Source of the DNA: Streptomyces sulphureus DSM 40104
GTDB lineage: Bacteria > Actinomycetota > Actinomycetes > Streptomycetales > Streptomycetaceae
NCBI RefSeq assembly: GCF_000381025.1
Contig: NZ_KB905827.1
Location: 61,596-125,595, forward strand
Direction: 5' to 3'
Length of the DNA: 64,000 nt
This document shows positions 51,179-60,298 of this stretch, one piece after another (the first letter of the stretch is position 1; every line of letters begins with the position of its first letter). The position numbers and the translations under genes were made by a program. Under the pieces are notes generated by a model, which was not told where the DNA came from, searched no databases, and worked only from the letters and a program-made list of their open reading frames with translations.

Positions 51179-52063
51179 TCAGTGCCCGGCGCGCGCCTTC
51201 TCGTCGGCGGCTCCGCCCGCCCCGACGAGTCCCGTCGCCACCTCGCCGGACTCCAGCCGCGGGGCGAAACGGGCCACTTCGCGCTTGCCGACGTTGCCGA
51301 TCAGTGCCGGGAGGTACCCGCGGATGCTCTGCATGCCGCGGAGCCACCACTGGGCGTAGACGTGCGCCGAGCGGCGCTCGATGCCGTCGACGATGCGGTC
51401 GATGGCCGGGCCGAGCGGGTACGTCTTGTTCGTCGGCCAGGGGAGGCGCTGGCGGATGTCGCGCATCAGGTCGTCCTCGTCGGCGCCGCGGACCATGTCG
51501 GTGTCGGTCCAGCTCAAATAGCCGACGCCGACCCGCACACCGCGGTAGGCGACCTCGGCGCGCAGGCTGTGCGCGAACGCCTCAACCCCCGACTTCGACG
51601 CGCAGTACGCCGTCATCATCGGCGCCGGCGTGACGGCGGCGAGGGAGGCGATCTGGAGGAAGTAGCCGCGGGACTCGCAGAGTACCGGCAGGAAGGCACG
51701 CCCCGTCACGGCGCCCCCGATCAGGTTCACCTCGATCACGCGGCGCCACGCGACGGGGTCGGAGTCGATGAACGGGCCGCCGTTGGCGACACCGGCGTTG
51801 GCGACGACGACGTCGACCTTGCCGAAGCGGTCCTTCACCTCCTGTGCGATCCGGGCCATTGCCACGTGGTCCGTGACATCCGCGTGCCAGTGGGCCGACT
51901 CACCGTGGAGCGAGTCGCTCACGCGCTTCAGCTCCTCCGCCTCCAGACCGACGAGCGCCAACTTCGCACCCCTCGCCGAGAGTTTCCGGGCGAGCAGCTC
52001 GCCCACCCCCCGTGCGGCCCCCGTGACGACGACTACCTGGCCCTCCAGGCTCATGCGGCTCAT
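51179..52063 (-). CDS. Short-chain dehydrogenase in a Baeyer-Villiger operon (294 aa)
   Basis: The motifs VTGAARGVGELLARKL, NAG, the catalytic Ser in LQIASLAAV and YCASK identify a classical SDR with a C-terminal extension of about 50 residues. ATG 52063 overlaps the hydrolase stop (ATGA). It is the third gene of the operon. By analogy with known pathways it may oxidise an alcohol to the ketone used by the monooxygenase. The Ala/Glu-rich tail is not conserved in SDRs generally. Confidence 0.87.
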   Translation of the reverse strand: MSRMSLEGQVVVVTGAARGVGELLARKLSARGAKLALVGLEAEELKRVSDSLHGESAHWHADVTDHVAMARIAQEVKDRFGKVDVVVANAGVANGGPFIDSDPVAWRRVIEVNLIGGAVTGRAFLPVLCESRGYFLQIASLAAVTPAPMMTAYCASKSGVEAFAHSLRAEVAYRGVRVGVGYLSWTDTDMVRGADEDDLMRDIRQRLPWPTNKTYPLGPAIDRIVDGIERRSAHVYAQWWLRGMQSIRGYLPALIGNVGKREVARFAPRLESGEVATGLVGAGGAADEKARAGH

Positions 52064-53037
52064 GCGCTCTCCTTCTCGGTGCCGGACACTGTGCGGGAAC
52101 CGTTGCTGTGCACGGGCGGGTCGGCCCCGTCGAGGTGCTTGGCCGCCAGGCCCTTGAGCACTTCGGCGACCGTCTCGGGGGACTCGATGGGCGTCATGTG
52201 GCCGAGGCCCTCCAGCGCATGGAAACCGGCGGGCTGCGGCAGTGCGTCGGCGAGCTCACGCGCGTGGACCGTGGGCGTCATCCGGTCCGCGGTGCCGACG
52301 AGTACGGCCGTGGGGACGGTGAGTCCCGGGAGTTTGGCGAAGACGTCGAGCTGGGTGAGGACCCGGCCCCACGCGCCCCTGACCTTCACGGGGCACGCGT
52401 GGACGAGGCGTGCGCACGCCTCGACCTGGGCCGCGTCCGAACGGCGGCCCATCGTCGCGTACTTGAGGGCGCGCCTCGTGAGCGGCGTGCTGGGGCCGAG
52501 CGGCGCTTTCGCCGTGAGCAGCAGACGGTGCGTCCTGCGGCGGACCCCCGCCGAGCGGAACGGGAAGACCGTCGACTCCTGGGCGAGGTTGCGTCCGCCC
52601 GTGCTGCACAGCAGCAACGCCGCGGCGTGCTCGTGGAGTTCGGGGCGGTCGGCGGCGGCCATGAGCGTCATGCCGCCCATGGAGTGGCCGCCGAGGACGG
52701 CCTGCTCGCCCGGCTCCAGGGTCTCGCCGAGGACCGCGACGAGGTCGTCGGAGAGGGTGGCGGGCGTGTACGCCTCCGGGCGGGCCGCCGGGGTGCGGCC
52801 GTGTCCGCGCTGGTCGTAGAGGATGACGCGGTAGCCGGCCTCCACGAGGTCGCGGGTGACGGGGGCCCAGAAGGTGGTGGCGCAGGTCCAGCCGTGCGAG
52901 AGCACGATCGCCGGGTCCTTCTCCGCTCCGTGCACCTCGACGTGGAGGCGGGCACCGTCGGCGGAGTGCGCGGTCAACTCGCGTGCGGGCAGCGGCGCGA
53001 CGTACCGTCCGCCGGTCCCCTTCGTCAGACGGCTCAC
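52060..53037 (-). CDS. Alpha/beta hydrolase in a Baeyer-Villiger operon (325 aa)
   Basis: The nucleophile Ser119 lies in GGHSMGGMT. The oxyanion region is VLSHGWTCATTFW, Asp is in LVGTADRMTP and His in EGLGHMTPIE. It should hydrolyse an ester, fitting a role after the monooxygenase turns a ketone into an ester. GTG 53037 overlaps the monooxygenase stop (GTGA). The ester product of the first gene is the natural but unproved substrate. Confidence 0.85.
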   Translation of the reverse strand: MSRLTKGTGGRYVAPLPARELTAHSADGARLHVEVHGAEKDPAIVLSHGWTCATTFWAPVTRDLVEAGYRVILYDQRGHGRTPAARPEAYTPATLSDDLVAVLGETLEPGEQAVLGGHSMGGMTLMAAADRPELHEHAAALLLCSTGGRNLAQESTVFPFRSAGVRRRTHRLLLTAKAPLGPSTPLTRRALKYATMGRRSDAAQVEACARLVHACPVKVRGAWGRVLTQLDVFAKLPGLTVPTAVLVGTADRMTPTVHARELADALPQPAGFHALEGLGHMTPIESPETVAEVLKGLAAKHLDGADPPVHSNGSRTVSGTEKESA

Positions 53038-54611
53038 TTGGCCCCCTCTCCCGTGTAGATCGCGTCGGCGCCCTTGCCTGCGGCGGCCGTGCCGGCGAGT
53101 GCGGCGTCCTTGCCGGCGCCGGGGCGCAGGACGTCGTACTCCTCCAGCCGCACCTCCTGGGTGACCTTCCGGAACTCGGCCGTGGTGCCGGGCCACACGG
53201 TGGTGTTGCGGCCGTTGTCGTCGAGGTACCAGCTGTCGCAGCCGCCGACGTTCCAGACGGTGCGGGCCATGCGGTCCTGTACGTGCGCGTTCCACGCGCG
53301 GACGGACTCGCGGCGTGCGTCGAGCGCCACCCGGCCGCCGGTGCGGCCGCCGCCGAGGGTGTCGAGCTGGCGCAGGTAGTCGACCATGTACTGGAGTTGG
53401 GCCTCGATCATGAGGATCATCGAGCTGTTGCCGAGCCCCGTGTTGGGGCCGATGATCGTCATGAAGTTGGGGAAACCCGACGCCGTGCAGCCGCGCAGCG
53501 CCTCCATGCCGTCCTTCCAGGACTCGGCGAGGGTGCTGCCGTCGGCTCCCTTGACGCGTTCGGCGATCGGCATGTCGGTCACGTGGAAGCCGGTGCCGAA
53601 GACGATCGCGTCGACCTCCGCCTCCGTGCCGTCGGACGCCACGAGGGTGTTGCCCCTCACCTCCTTGAGCCCGGAGTCGACGAGGTCGACGTTGGGCTCG
53701 GCGAGCGCCGGATAGTAGTTGTTGGAGAGCAGAATGCGCTTGCAGCCGATGCGGTAGTCCGGCGTCAACTTCCGTCGCGTCGCAGGGTCCTTGACCGCCC
53801 GTTTCATGTGGGCCGAGGCGAGCTTCTCGACGAGGCCGAGCTGCTTGGGGTGCTTGGTGAACGCGCCGACCTGGAGCTCGCGGATCATCCACAGCGCCTG
53901 CCTGCGCAGCGCCCTGGTGGACGGCACCTTCGCGTGGAGCCAGCGCTCGGCGCCCGTGATCTTCCGGTCCATCCGCGGCATCACCCACGGCGGGGTGCGC
54001 TGGAAGAGGGTGAGGCTGCGCACCTCGGGCTGGATGGCGGGGACGACCTGGATCGCGGAGGCACCCGTACCGATCATCGCGACGCGCTTGCCGCGCAGGT
54101 CGTAACCGTGGTCCCACTGCGCTGAGTGGAAGACCTTGCCCTCGAAGCTCTCCAGACCGGGTATGTCCGGGATCTTCGGGTCGGAGAGCGGCCCGGTGGC
54201 GGAGACGACCATCTCTGCCGTGTAACTGCCGCGTGAGGTGTCGATCCGCCAGTGCAGCTCATCCGACTCCCAAGTCATCTGCTGCACCTCAGTGTTGAAG
54301 CGGATGTGCTGGCGCAGCCCGAAGTTGTCCGCGACGTTCTCCAGGTAGGCGCGGATGTGCGGCTGTCCGGAGAAGTTGCGCGGCCAGTCGGGGTTGGGCG
54401 CGAAGGAGAAGGAGTAGAGGTGCGAGGGTACGTCGCAGGCGCACCCCGGATAGGTGTTGTCGTGCCAGGTGCCTCCGACGTCCTCTCGCCGCTCCAGGAC
54501 GACGAAGTCCGTGACTCCGGCCCGGCGCAGGCGTACGGCAGCACCGAGGCCGCCGAACCCGGTGCCGATGACCGCCACCCGTACGTGCTTGTGCTCGTGT
54601 TCGGCCGCCAT
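53034..54611 (-). CDS. Flavin-containing Baeyer-Villiger monooxygenase (525 aa)
   Basis: Two dinucleotide-binding motifs (AVIGTGFGGLGAAVRL near residue 14 and AMIGTGASAIQVVPAI) flank the Baeyer-Villiger fingerprint F156-x-G-x3-H162-x3-W166. It inserts oxygen next to a carbonyl using NADPH and O2. ATG 54611 has GGGAGG six bases upstream. A hydrolase and a dehydrogenase follow with overlapping ends, forming an alcohol-ketone-ester-acid pathway module. A perfect operator lies 38 bp upstream of the start. Confidence 0.92.
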   Translation of the reverse strand: MAAEHEHKHVRVAVIGTGFGGLGAAVRLRRAGVTDFVVLERREDVGGTWHDNTYPGCACDVPSHLYSFSFAPNPDWPRNFSGQPHIRAYLENVADNFGLRQHIRFNTEVQQMTWESDELHWRIDTSRGSYTAEMVVSATGPLSDPKIPDIPGLESFEGKVFHSAQWDHGYDLRGKRVAMIGTGASAIQVVPAIQPEVRSLTLFQRTPPWVMPRMDRKITGAERWLHAKVPSTRALRRQALWMIRELQVGAFTKHPKQLGLVEKLASAHMKRAVKDPATRRKLTPDYRIGCKRILLSNNYYPALAEPNVDLVDSGLKEVRGNTLVASDGTEAEVDAIVFGTGFHVTDMPIAERVKGADGSTLAESWKDGMEALRGCTASGFPNFMTIIGPNTGLGNSSMILMIEAQLQYMVDYLRQLDTLGGGRTGGRVALDARRESVRAWNAHVQDRMARTVWNVGGCDSWYLDDNGRNTTVWPGTTAEFRKVTQEVRLEEYDVLRPGAGKDAALAGTAAAGKGADAIYTGEGAK

Positions 54612-54648
54612 GCCGCGCCTCCCGAGAATGCTCACACGACCCGTGCTT

Positions 54649-54674
54649 ACTGTGCCAGTGATTACTGGCACAGT
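54649..54674. promoter_or_regulatory. Perfect 11+4+11 operator upstream of the Baeyer-Villiger operon
   Basis: ACTGTGCCAGT (54649-54659) and ACTGGCACAGT (54664-54674) are exact inverted arms around GATT, 38-63 bp upstream of the monooxygenase ATG, where the promoter must be. The form suits a TetR-family dimer. No TetR gene lies nearby; the nearest regulator is MerR at 55475. Confidence 0.7.
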
Positions 54675-55054
54675 TCGGAGAGTAGAGCAGTGGCATACCG
54701 ATGGGTAGGGGTCGTCGAGCGGAAGTTACCGCCGGTTTCCCGAACGGCGCCGTGTCGCCAACCGGTGTGCGTCGGACGGCGGTTGTGCGACGCTCGTCGG
54801 CGGCCGGGTCCGCGGGGGCGTGGGCTGCGAAGGCGTGCTGCGGCCGGTCCGGACCGGGTGCTGGGGGCGGAGCGCGGGTCGCGCTTCCGGGGAGTGGGCT
54901 TGAAGTCCGATCGTCGCGTCCGGGTGCGGAGTGGCGCGCACGTCCCGGTTGCGCACTTCATGAAGCGCCGGGATGGCGGGCTTCTCGTTTCTCCCGGGCT
55001 GTCGCGTCTGCTGGTGACTTCCTGCGATTCCGGTCCGGCGGCAGGAAAGAGTGC

Positions 55055-55074
55055 GCCGCCGATTCCGGCGGCGA
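55055..55074 (-). terminator. Hairpin downstream of the 26-aa peptide gene
   Basis: CGCCGCCG (55055-55062) and CGGCGGCG (55067-55074) form an 8-bp stem with a 4-nt loop; on the minus strand it is followed by a CTCTTTCC tract. It lies 136 bases past the peptide stop. The rest of the gap 54675-55210 has no other credible gene. Confidence 0.5.
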
Positions 55075-55210
55075 CCGGATGGTTGTTGACGTCGCCACTC
55101 GCCAGGAACGCCGGCGCGGCGATGTCGGCCAGACCCGGAGAATGAAGCGGCAGCCCTTGCAACAGGAATCCCCGGAGTCCTGCTGGTGCCGGGCCTCGTG
55201 GGGGCAGTTG

Positions 55211-55291
55211 CTACCTCCTGAAGATGCCGACTGCGATGGCTGCGGCGATCCCGGCGCCGATCGCGACGATGACGTATGCGCCGATATTCAT
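55211..55291 (-). CDS. 26-aa single-helix membrane peptide
   Basis: A minus-strand frame from ATG 55291 to TAG 55211 encodes MNIGAYVIVAIGAGIAAAIA followed by VGIFRR. The peptide is one Gly/Ala-rich membrane helix with an Arg pair at the C-terminus. GGAAGAG lies upstream. Short helices with small residues and a basic end occur in type I toxins and in small membrane regulators. No antisense RNA or partner gene can be shown. The even coding bias and clean layout make it a credible gene too small for normal calling. Confidence 0.55.
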   Translation of the reverse strand: MNIGAYVIVAIGAGIAAAIAVGIFRR

Positions 55292-55474
55292 GCTTTGGTC
55301 TCTTCCTTGCCGTCAGACTTCACTGCACGTGTGCGTGTGCGGGGGCCGGCGAACGGATAATGAAGGGATCAACTAGCTTTGGTCGAAAGTCAGTTGCCTC
55401 ACCCATCAACGTTGACGACAACGAACGGTGCCGTCCAGGGCGGCGAACCGTCCTCGCGGTATTAGGCTGGCTCC

Positions 55475-56473
55475 GTGGCGAGCACAGGACGGGCACAGGA
55501 CCCCCATGCGGCGGGCGCGGAGCCCCGGGGCGGCTCACCCGGCCCAGGCAGTGAGGAGCCCAGTGCCCTCGTCCGGAACGCTCCGGACGACCCCGCACAC
55601 GCGTCCCGGAGCGCGGACGAGAAGCGGGAGTACCGCACCGAGGAACTCGCCGCCGAAGCAGGCATTCCCATCCGGACGCTCCGCTTCTACCGCGAGCGGA
55701 AACTGCTGCCGCCGCCGCGGCGCGAGGGGCGCATCGCCTGGTACAACGAGCACCACCTCACCCGGCTCCGCACCATCACCGCACTTCTCGCCCGCGGTCA
55801 CACCCTCGGCGGGATAGCCGACCTGCTCACCGCGTTCGAACGGGGCAGGGACACCCGGAGCGCCGCCGAACTCCTCGGTCTCGAACACGTCTTGGTGGCG
55901 CCGTTCTCCGAGGAGGTGCCCGTACGGCTCACCCCCGAGCAGCTCGCCGACTACTACCAGGGCCAGGTGACCGTCGAGAACCTCGACGCCTCGCTCGACA
56001 TCGGCTACGTAGCCGTCGACGGGGACGAATTCCTCCACGTCAGCCGTCGCCTCCTCGAAGCCTCGGCGGAACTGGTCCGCGAAGGGGTGCCGCTCGCCGC
56101 GGTACTGGAGGCCGGGCGGCAACTGCGTGCCCACACCGACGACGTCGCCGAACTCTTCACGCGGCTCTTCAGGGAGCACCTGATGCCCGGCGGCGCCGAG
56201 ACGGCGGAAGGCGCAGCAGCTCAGCCCGAACCCGGCGCCGTGGCCGAGGCGTTGGACCGCGTGCGCCCACTCGCCAAGCAGATCGTCGAGGCCGAGCTGG
56301 GACTCGGTTTGGACCGGCGCATCCGCGCGGAACTGGAAGCGCTTTGGGGGGATGCCGGCGGTGCGCCGGGCGAGGAAGCGCCGTCCGAGGAGTCCCGGGC
56401 GAGGGAGGAAGCGCCTGGCGGGCTCTCGGAGACCGGGGGTTCGGGGACTGCGCCGGGTGTCGGTGGGGCGTAG
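55475..56473 (+). CDS. MerR-family regulator (332 aa)
   Basis: The MerR winged helix-turn-helix begins at about residue 52 (YRTEELAAEAGIPIRTLRFY, RERKLLPPP, R.GRIAWYNEHHLTRLRTI). The first 50 residues are disordered and Pro/Ala-rich. The C-terminal 200 residues form a helical domain with no known ligand signature, ending in a Glu/Gly-rich tail. GTG 55475 sits right after TATTAG (55461-55466), so the transcript may be leaderless. A TCAACGTTGA palindrome at 55406-55415 may be its own site. Confidence 0.85.
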   Translation: MASTGRAQDPHAAGAEPRGGSPGPGSEEPSALVRNAPDDPAHASRSADEKREYRTEELAAEAGIPIRTLRFYRERKLLPPPRREGRIAWYNEHHLTRLRTITALLARGHTLGGIADLLTAFERGRDTRSAAELLGLEHVLVAPFSEEVPVRLTPEQLADYYQGQVTVENLDASLDIGYVAVDGDEFLHVSRRLLEASAELVREGVPLAAVLEAGRQLRAHTDDVAELFTRLFREHLMPGGAETAEGAAAQPEPGAVAEALDRVRPLAKQIVEAELGLGLDRRIRAELEALWGDAGGAPGEEAPSEESRAREEAPGGLSETGGSGTAPGVGGA

Positions 56474-56638
56474 GGCCTATCGGTGAAGGTCCGTGCGGAC
56501 CCGCCGATGCGCATACGCGCCCACCACTTGCACAACGGACGGCCGCCGCCCGCCCCGGCGAGAGCAGCCGCTCGCCGTCGGGTAGTTATCAACGCCTCTG
56601 TGTACAGGCCCGGTTGGTCCCCATCACGGCTTCCGTGT

Positions 56639-57319
56639 TCAGCGTGTTTTCACCGTGGCGCGGGCGAGCAGGTAGGCCGGGCGTATCTGTTCGTGCTCCT
56701 CCGCGTCCATGCCGCCCAGTTCCACGACGGCAACCTCACCCTTTGCGCCCGGTATCGCGAACGCCTGTACCGGCTTGCGGTCGAGTTCCTCGCCGTCGAT
56801 CGTCGTCACGCGTTCGTACACCGTCTCCGATGCGTGTTTTGAACCCGCTGTGAAACTGCGGTACTCGACTTTTTCGGCCTTCTTCTCGGGAACGAACCGG
56901 CGCAACGCGTCGCCGGGCTCCTGTTTCTCTCCCACCCATACGCGGAGGTAGCCGATGTTGCCCGCCGGCTTGGCGTCCACTTCGCAGGCCAGGCGCAGAC
57001 CGCCCTGCTCGTGGTTCCCGTCGACTGACTCGGCCGTCCACTTCTTCGCCGTCTCGAACGAGACCGGCAGCTCGCACGCCGAGCCCGCGGCACCTATCCG
57101 CGTGCCCGACTCGGCCTGTTCGCCTCCCTCGGCGAACGGCCCCTTGCCGGGGCCCGACCCGCCGTCGGAGCCGCCCCCTCCGGCCGGGGTCTCGTTGCCG
57201 CCGTCACCGCCGGAGGGCGCAGCCGTAGTCTTCTCCACATTTTCTTCGCTGCACGCTGCGAGCCCTGCGCACAGCAAGGCGCACAGCCCCATCACCACGA
57301 CCGACCGCACCCAGCGCAT
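56639..57319 (-). CDS. Lipoprotein of unknown function (226 aa)
   Basis: The lipobox LCAGLAAC ends a hydrophobic signal of 22 residues. A Gly/Ser/Pro-rich linker of about 40 residues follows, then a globular domain of about 150 residues beginning at the GSACELPVSF segment, with two Cys that may pair. The look is of DUF3558-like actinobacterial lipoproteins, though I am not certain. It would be anchored on the outer face of the membrane. ATG 57319 is the first start that gives a proper signal peptide. Confidence 0.75.
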   Translation of the reverse strand: MRWVRSVVVMGLCALLCAGLAACSEENVEKTTAAPSGGDGGNETPAGGGGSDGGSGPGKGPFAEGGEQAESGTRIGAAGSACELPVSFETAKKWTAESVDGNHEQGGLRLACEVDAKPAGNIGYLRVWVGEKQEPGDALRRFVPEKKAEKVEYRSFTAGSKHASETVYERVTTIDGEELDRKPVQAFAIPGAKGEVAVVELGGMDAEEHEQIRPAYLLARATVKTR

Positions 57320-57553
57320 TACTTGTCCCCCGTTCTCCGCACGAGCCTCCGCCCGCACACCGTTCCCAGCTCCGACGCCGCACGTCGGCCAGCTTCCGCC
57401 GGTCCAGCGGACCGCCATGCTGCCAGCCGCCGATCAGGCGTGCCACCCGTATCCACGCCCGACGGTGGCGCCTCAGGTCCCGTCAACCGGCGGTTTCTTG
57501 GTGGATACGGCATGCACCAAGGGCGCCGCCCGCCGGCTGGCGCGCCCAAGCCG

Positions 57554-57958
57554 CTACCACGGCTTTTCCCACTCGCCCGCGAGACCCAACTCGGCCCACA
57601 CGCGGCCACGGAGGACTTCGTACTCCTCGCGCAGCCTTGCGCCCTCCACCGGTGGACGAGACACCGCCACCCCCTCCGTCACCGACTCCGCGGGGCCGAA
57701 CTGCTCCCGCGTGAGGTCGATTTCGATACCGCCGGCGAGCCTGTTCCACCAGTGCATGTCCGTCCGCGCACCGTCCACGTGGACCTCTCCCACCATCAGC
57801 TCACCCCCGAAGAGATCGTTGACGACCATGGCCGTGACCCCGCACTGCTCGCGGGCCGGATTCTCCGTACTCCAACGCTCACGAAATTCCGGAGTGCAGG
57901 TGTCCGCGCCCCAACTGCGGCGCACCGCCGCCTCCACGTCGCTCAGCACCAACGTCAT
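57554..57958 (-). CDS. YunG-like protein (134 aa)
   Basis: The pattern ADTCTPEFRERWSTENPAR with a QCGVTAMVVNDLFGGELM segment and a following HWWNRL matches the YunG family, uncharacterised proteins with conserved Cys/Trp residues that resemble small papain-like folds (CGVTA carrying the Cys, HWWN the His). ATG 57958 is the start that best fits family length; frames open upstream. Function unknown. Confidence 0.7.
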   Translation of the reverse strand: MTLVLSDVEAAVRRSWGADTCTPEFRERWSTENPAREQCGVTAMVVNDLFGGELMVGEVHVDGARTDMHWWNRLAGGIEIDLTREQFGPAESVTEGVAVSRPPVEGARLREEYEVLRGRVWAELGLAGEWEKPW

Positions 57959-58516
57959 GGAGAAGAGCCTCGCACCGACCACTGACAATCGACCGGCGTC
58001 CGTCCGCGAAGTGCGAGCACCCGCCGTGCCCTCGGTGAGCGACTCCCCGGCAGGAAGCGAAAAGCGCGTCCCGAGCCGCTCGACTCGGGTCTCCTGCAAC
58101 CGTCTTGGCCTGCGGAGACGTGTCCACGTCAGAGGTTGTCCACAGGGGTCGCGGGGGAGTTGCGCCGGACGTACGGTCTTCCTCGTCGGAACTGATGACG
58201 GGGGACTGGAATGCGCACATCTGTGATCACCGGCTCAGCCGGGACGGCACCTCAGGAGGCGGTTGGGCCGGGCCGCCTCGCAGGGACACCAAGCCTGTTG
58301 TGGCATAAGGCTGTCCGAGTCCTCATGCGGTTGTTCGAAAGCCGTGAGGGAGAGGCTCGTGGGCCGTCGGACCCTCCAGCGCCCGCCAATCCGCGTCGAC
58401 ACGTGAGTGCTCAAGCCGCATCGGTCCGGCACGAATCCCTTCCGCGCACGGGTGCCAGAGCAGGGACCCTCAACTGCTCGGTCCGGCGCGGCCGTTGCCC
58501 GACCCCGTGCCGGCGG
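57959..58516. other. Intergenic region, no gene supported
   Basis: This 558-bp stretch contains GTTGTCCACAGG (about 58136) and other scattered motifs but no frame with a ribosome site and family resemblance. A long forward frame starting at 58211 runs antisense through the exonuclease gene and is rejected. Confidence 0.35.
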
Positions 58517-59320
58517 TCAGTCCCCGAACACCGTGGTCACCGGCGCGTGGTCGCTCCAGCGTTCCGCGTGCGTGGCCGCGCGCTCGACGTAAGCCTTGAG
58601 GGCGCGGTCGGCGAGGCCAGGGGTGGCCATGGCGTAGTCGATGCGCCATCCGGCGTCGTTGTCGAAAGCCCGTCCCCGGTAGGACCACCACGAGTAGGGA
58701 CCGGCCTGGTCCGGGTGGAGCGCGCGGACGACGTCCGTGTATCCGCCCTCCTTCGGATCGAGGACCTTGGAAAGCCAGGCACGCTCCTCCGGAAGGAAGC
58801 CGGCGTTCTTGCGGTTGGCGCGCCAGTTCTTCAGGTCGGCCTCGGTGTGGGCGATGTTCCAGTCCCCGCAGACGAGTACTTCCCTCCCGTCGGCCGCCGC
58901 CTTCGTGCGCAGCTCGACGAGGTAGGGGAGGAAGGCGTCGAGAAAGCGCTCCTTCACCTCCTGGCGCTCGGTGCCGACCTCACCCGAGGGAAGGTAGAGG
59001 CTGGCCACGGTGAGGCCGGGCAGGTCCGCCTCTATGTAGCGCCCCGCGTCCTCGAACTCCGGTGTGCCGAAGCCCACACGCACGCGGTCCGGTGCGCGGC
59101 GTGTGAGGAGTGCCACGCCCGCACGTCCCTTGGCCGCGGCGGGTGCGTAGAAAGCGTGCCAGCCCTCCGGTTCGCGGACGGCCGCCGAGAGCTGATCGGC
59201 CTCCGCCCGCACCTCCTGGAGGCAGACGGCGTCAGCGTCCGTGCCGGCCAGCCACTCGCTGTACCCCTTCTTCGCCGCGGCCCGGAGGCCGTTGACGTTC
59301 ACCGTTGTCACCTTGTGCAA
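58517..59320 (-). CDS. xth: Exodeoxyribonuclease III (267 aa)
   Basis: The AP endonuclease signatures are all present: NVNGLRAAAKKG, LQEVRAE with the metal-binding Glu, CGDWNIAHTEADLKN with Asp and Asn, and the final WSDHAPV with the catalytic His. It repairs abasic sites and degrades one strand of duplex DNA from 3' ends. TTG 59320 is preceded by GGGAGC; GTG nine bases later is an alternative start, the family beginning near TTVNVNG. Confidence 0.93.
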   Translation of the reverse strand: MHKVTTVNVNGLRAAAKKGYSEWLAGTDADAVCLQEVRAEADQLSAAVREPEGWHAFYAPAAAKGRAGVALLTRRAPDRVRVGFGTPEFEDAGRYIEADLPGLTVASLYLPSGEVGTERQEVKERFLDAFLPYLVELRTKAAADGREVLVCGDWNIAHTEADLKNWRANRKNAGFLPEERAWLSKVLDPKEGGYTDVVRALHPDQAGPYSWWSYRGRAFDNDAGWRIDYAMATPGLADRALKAYVERAATHAERWSDHAPVTTVFGD

Positions 59321-59537
59321 GACCTGCTCCCGAATCCTCAGAGGGCGACGACCGAGCCTACGCGAGGCACGCGCTCCGGCTCCTGGTCATGTCCCGCCTG
59401 GATGGGCCGACGCACCGGCCACCGTGCGTCGCCTCTTCCTCCCCTGCGTACAGGCGTGGCCCTTCCCACACCGAAGGCACCGTGCGCTCCCGCCCACTGC
59501 GTACGGCCTGTGCCGGAGGGCGGCATAGGATTTCCGG

Positions 59538-60014
59538 ATGCGCATCGTTCCCGTACATTTCGACCACCCCGACGCGAGGAAGCTCAACGACGAAGTGCAG
59601 CTCGAGTACGCCGAGCGGTACGGCGACGAGGGGGACGTCACACCACTCGACCCGTCGATGTTCACGCCGCCGCGCGGCCTCTACCTGCTCGCCTACGACG
59701 ACGCGGAGACCCCGGTGGCCACCGGCGGCTGGCGCGGCCAGGAGCAGAACGAGGAGGGGTACACCGACGGCGACGCAGAGTTGAAGCGCATGTACGTGGT
59801 GCGCAGGGCTCGCGGGCAGGGCCTGGCCCGACGCATCCTGGCGGAGCTGGAGAGCGACGCCCGGGCCGCCGGGCGCAAGCGGATGGTGCTGGAAACGGGC
59901 ACGATGCAGCCTGAGGCACTGGCGCTCTACACCTCCTCCGGATACGCACCGACGCAGAAGTTCGGCCTCTACCGCTTCGAGCCCCAGAGCAGGTGCTTCG
60001 CCAAGCACCTCTGA
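59538..60014 (+). CDS. GNAT-family N-acetyltransferase (158 aa)
   Basis: The acetyl-CoA loop is VVRRARGQGLARRILAELE and the C-terminal motif is EALALYTSSGYAPTQKFG, identifying a single-domain GNAT enzyme similar to small-molecule acetyltransferases of Streptomyces. The substrate is unknown. It diverges from the exonuclease gene and is followed by a 284-bp gap with no gene. Confidence 0.88.
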   Translation: MRIVPVHFDHPDARKLNDEVQLEYAERYGDEGDVTPLDPSMFTPPRGLYLLAYDDAETPVATGGWRGQEQNEEGYTDGDAELKRMYVVRRARGQGLARRILAELESDARAAGRKRMVLETGTMQPEALALYTSSGYAPTQKFGLYRFEPQSRCFAKHL

Positions 60015-60298
60015 GCCCTGCGCACCGGTGGTCACCGCGCTCCGCCGGCTCCTCGCCACATGTTGATCGCGCACGACGCCCCCGGCACCGCAGCGTGATG
60101 CCTCGGGTCGGTCACACCAGGTCCGGGACGGCCGGAAGTTGGGAGCTCGGTAGACCTCAGTCACCCTCCGACGGCAGGGGGGGGCGGTCCAACCGGACTG
60201 CGGAGAGGAGCCCCTCCGACCTGCATCCGTCGAAGGGGCATCCGGCGAAGCCCGCACAACTCCGCTGCTGAGGCGGCAAGTTCGGGAACGCGGGACCG

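Noticed and set aside
58211..59914. A long forward frame starting in the gap before xth
   Set aside because: It runs antisense through the whole exonuclease III gene and shows no domain. Only its first 300 bases are intergenic, and they lack a ribosome site.
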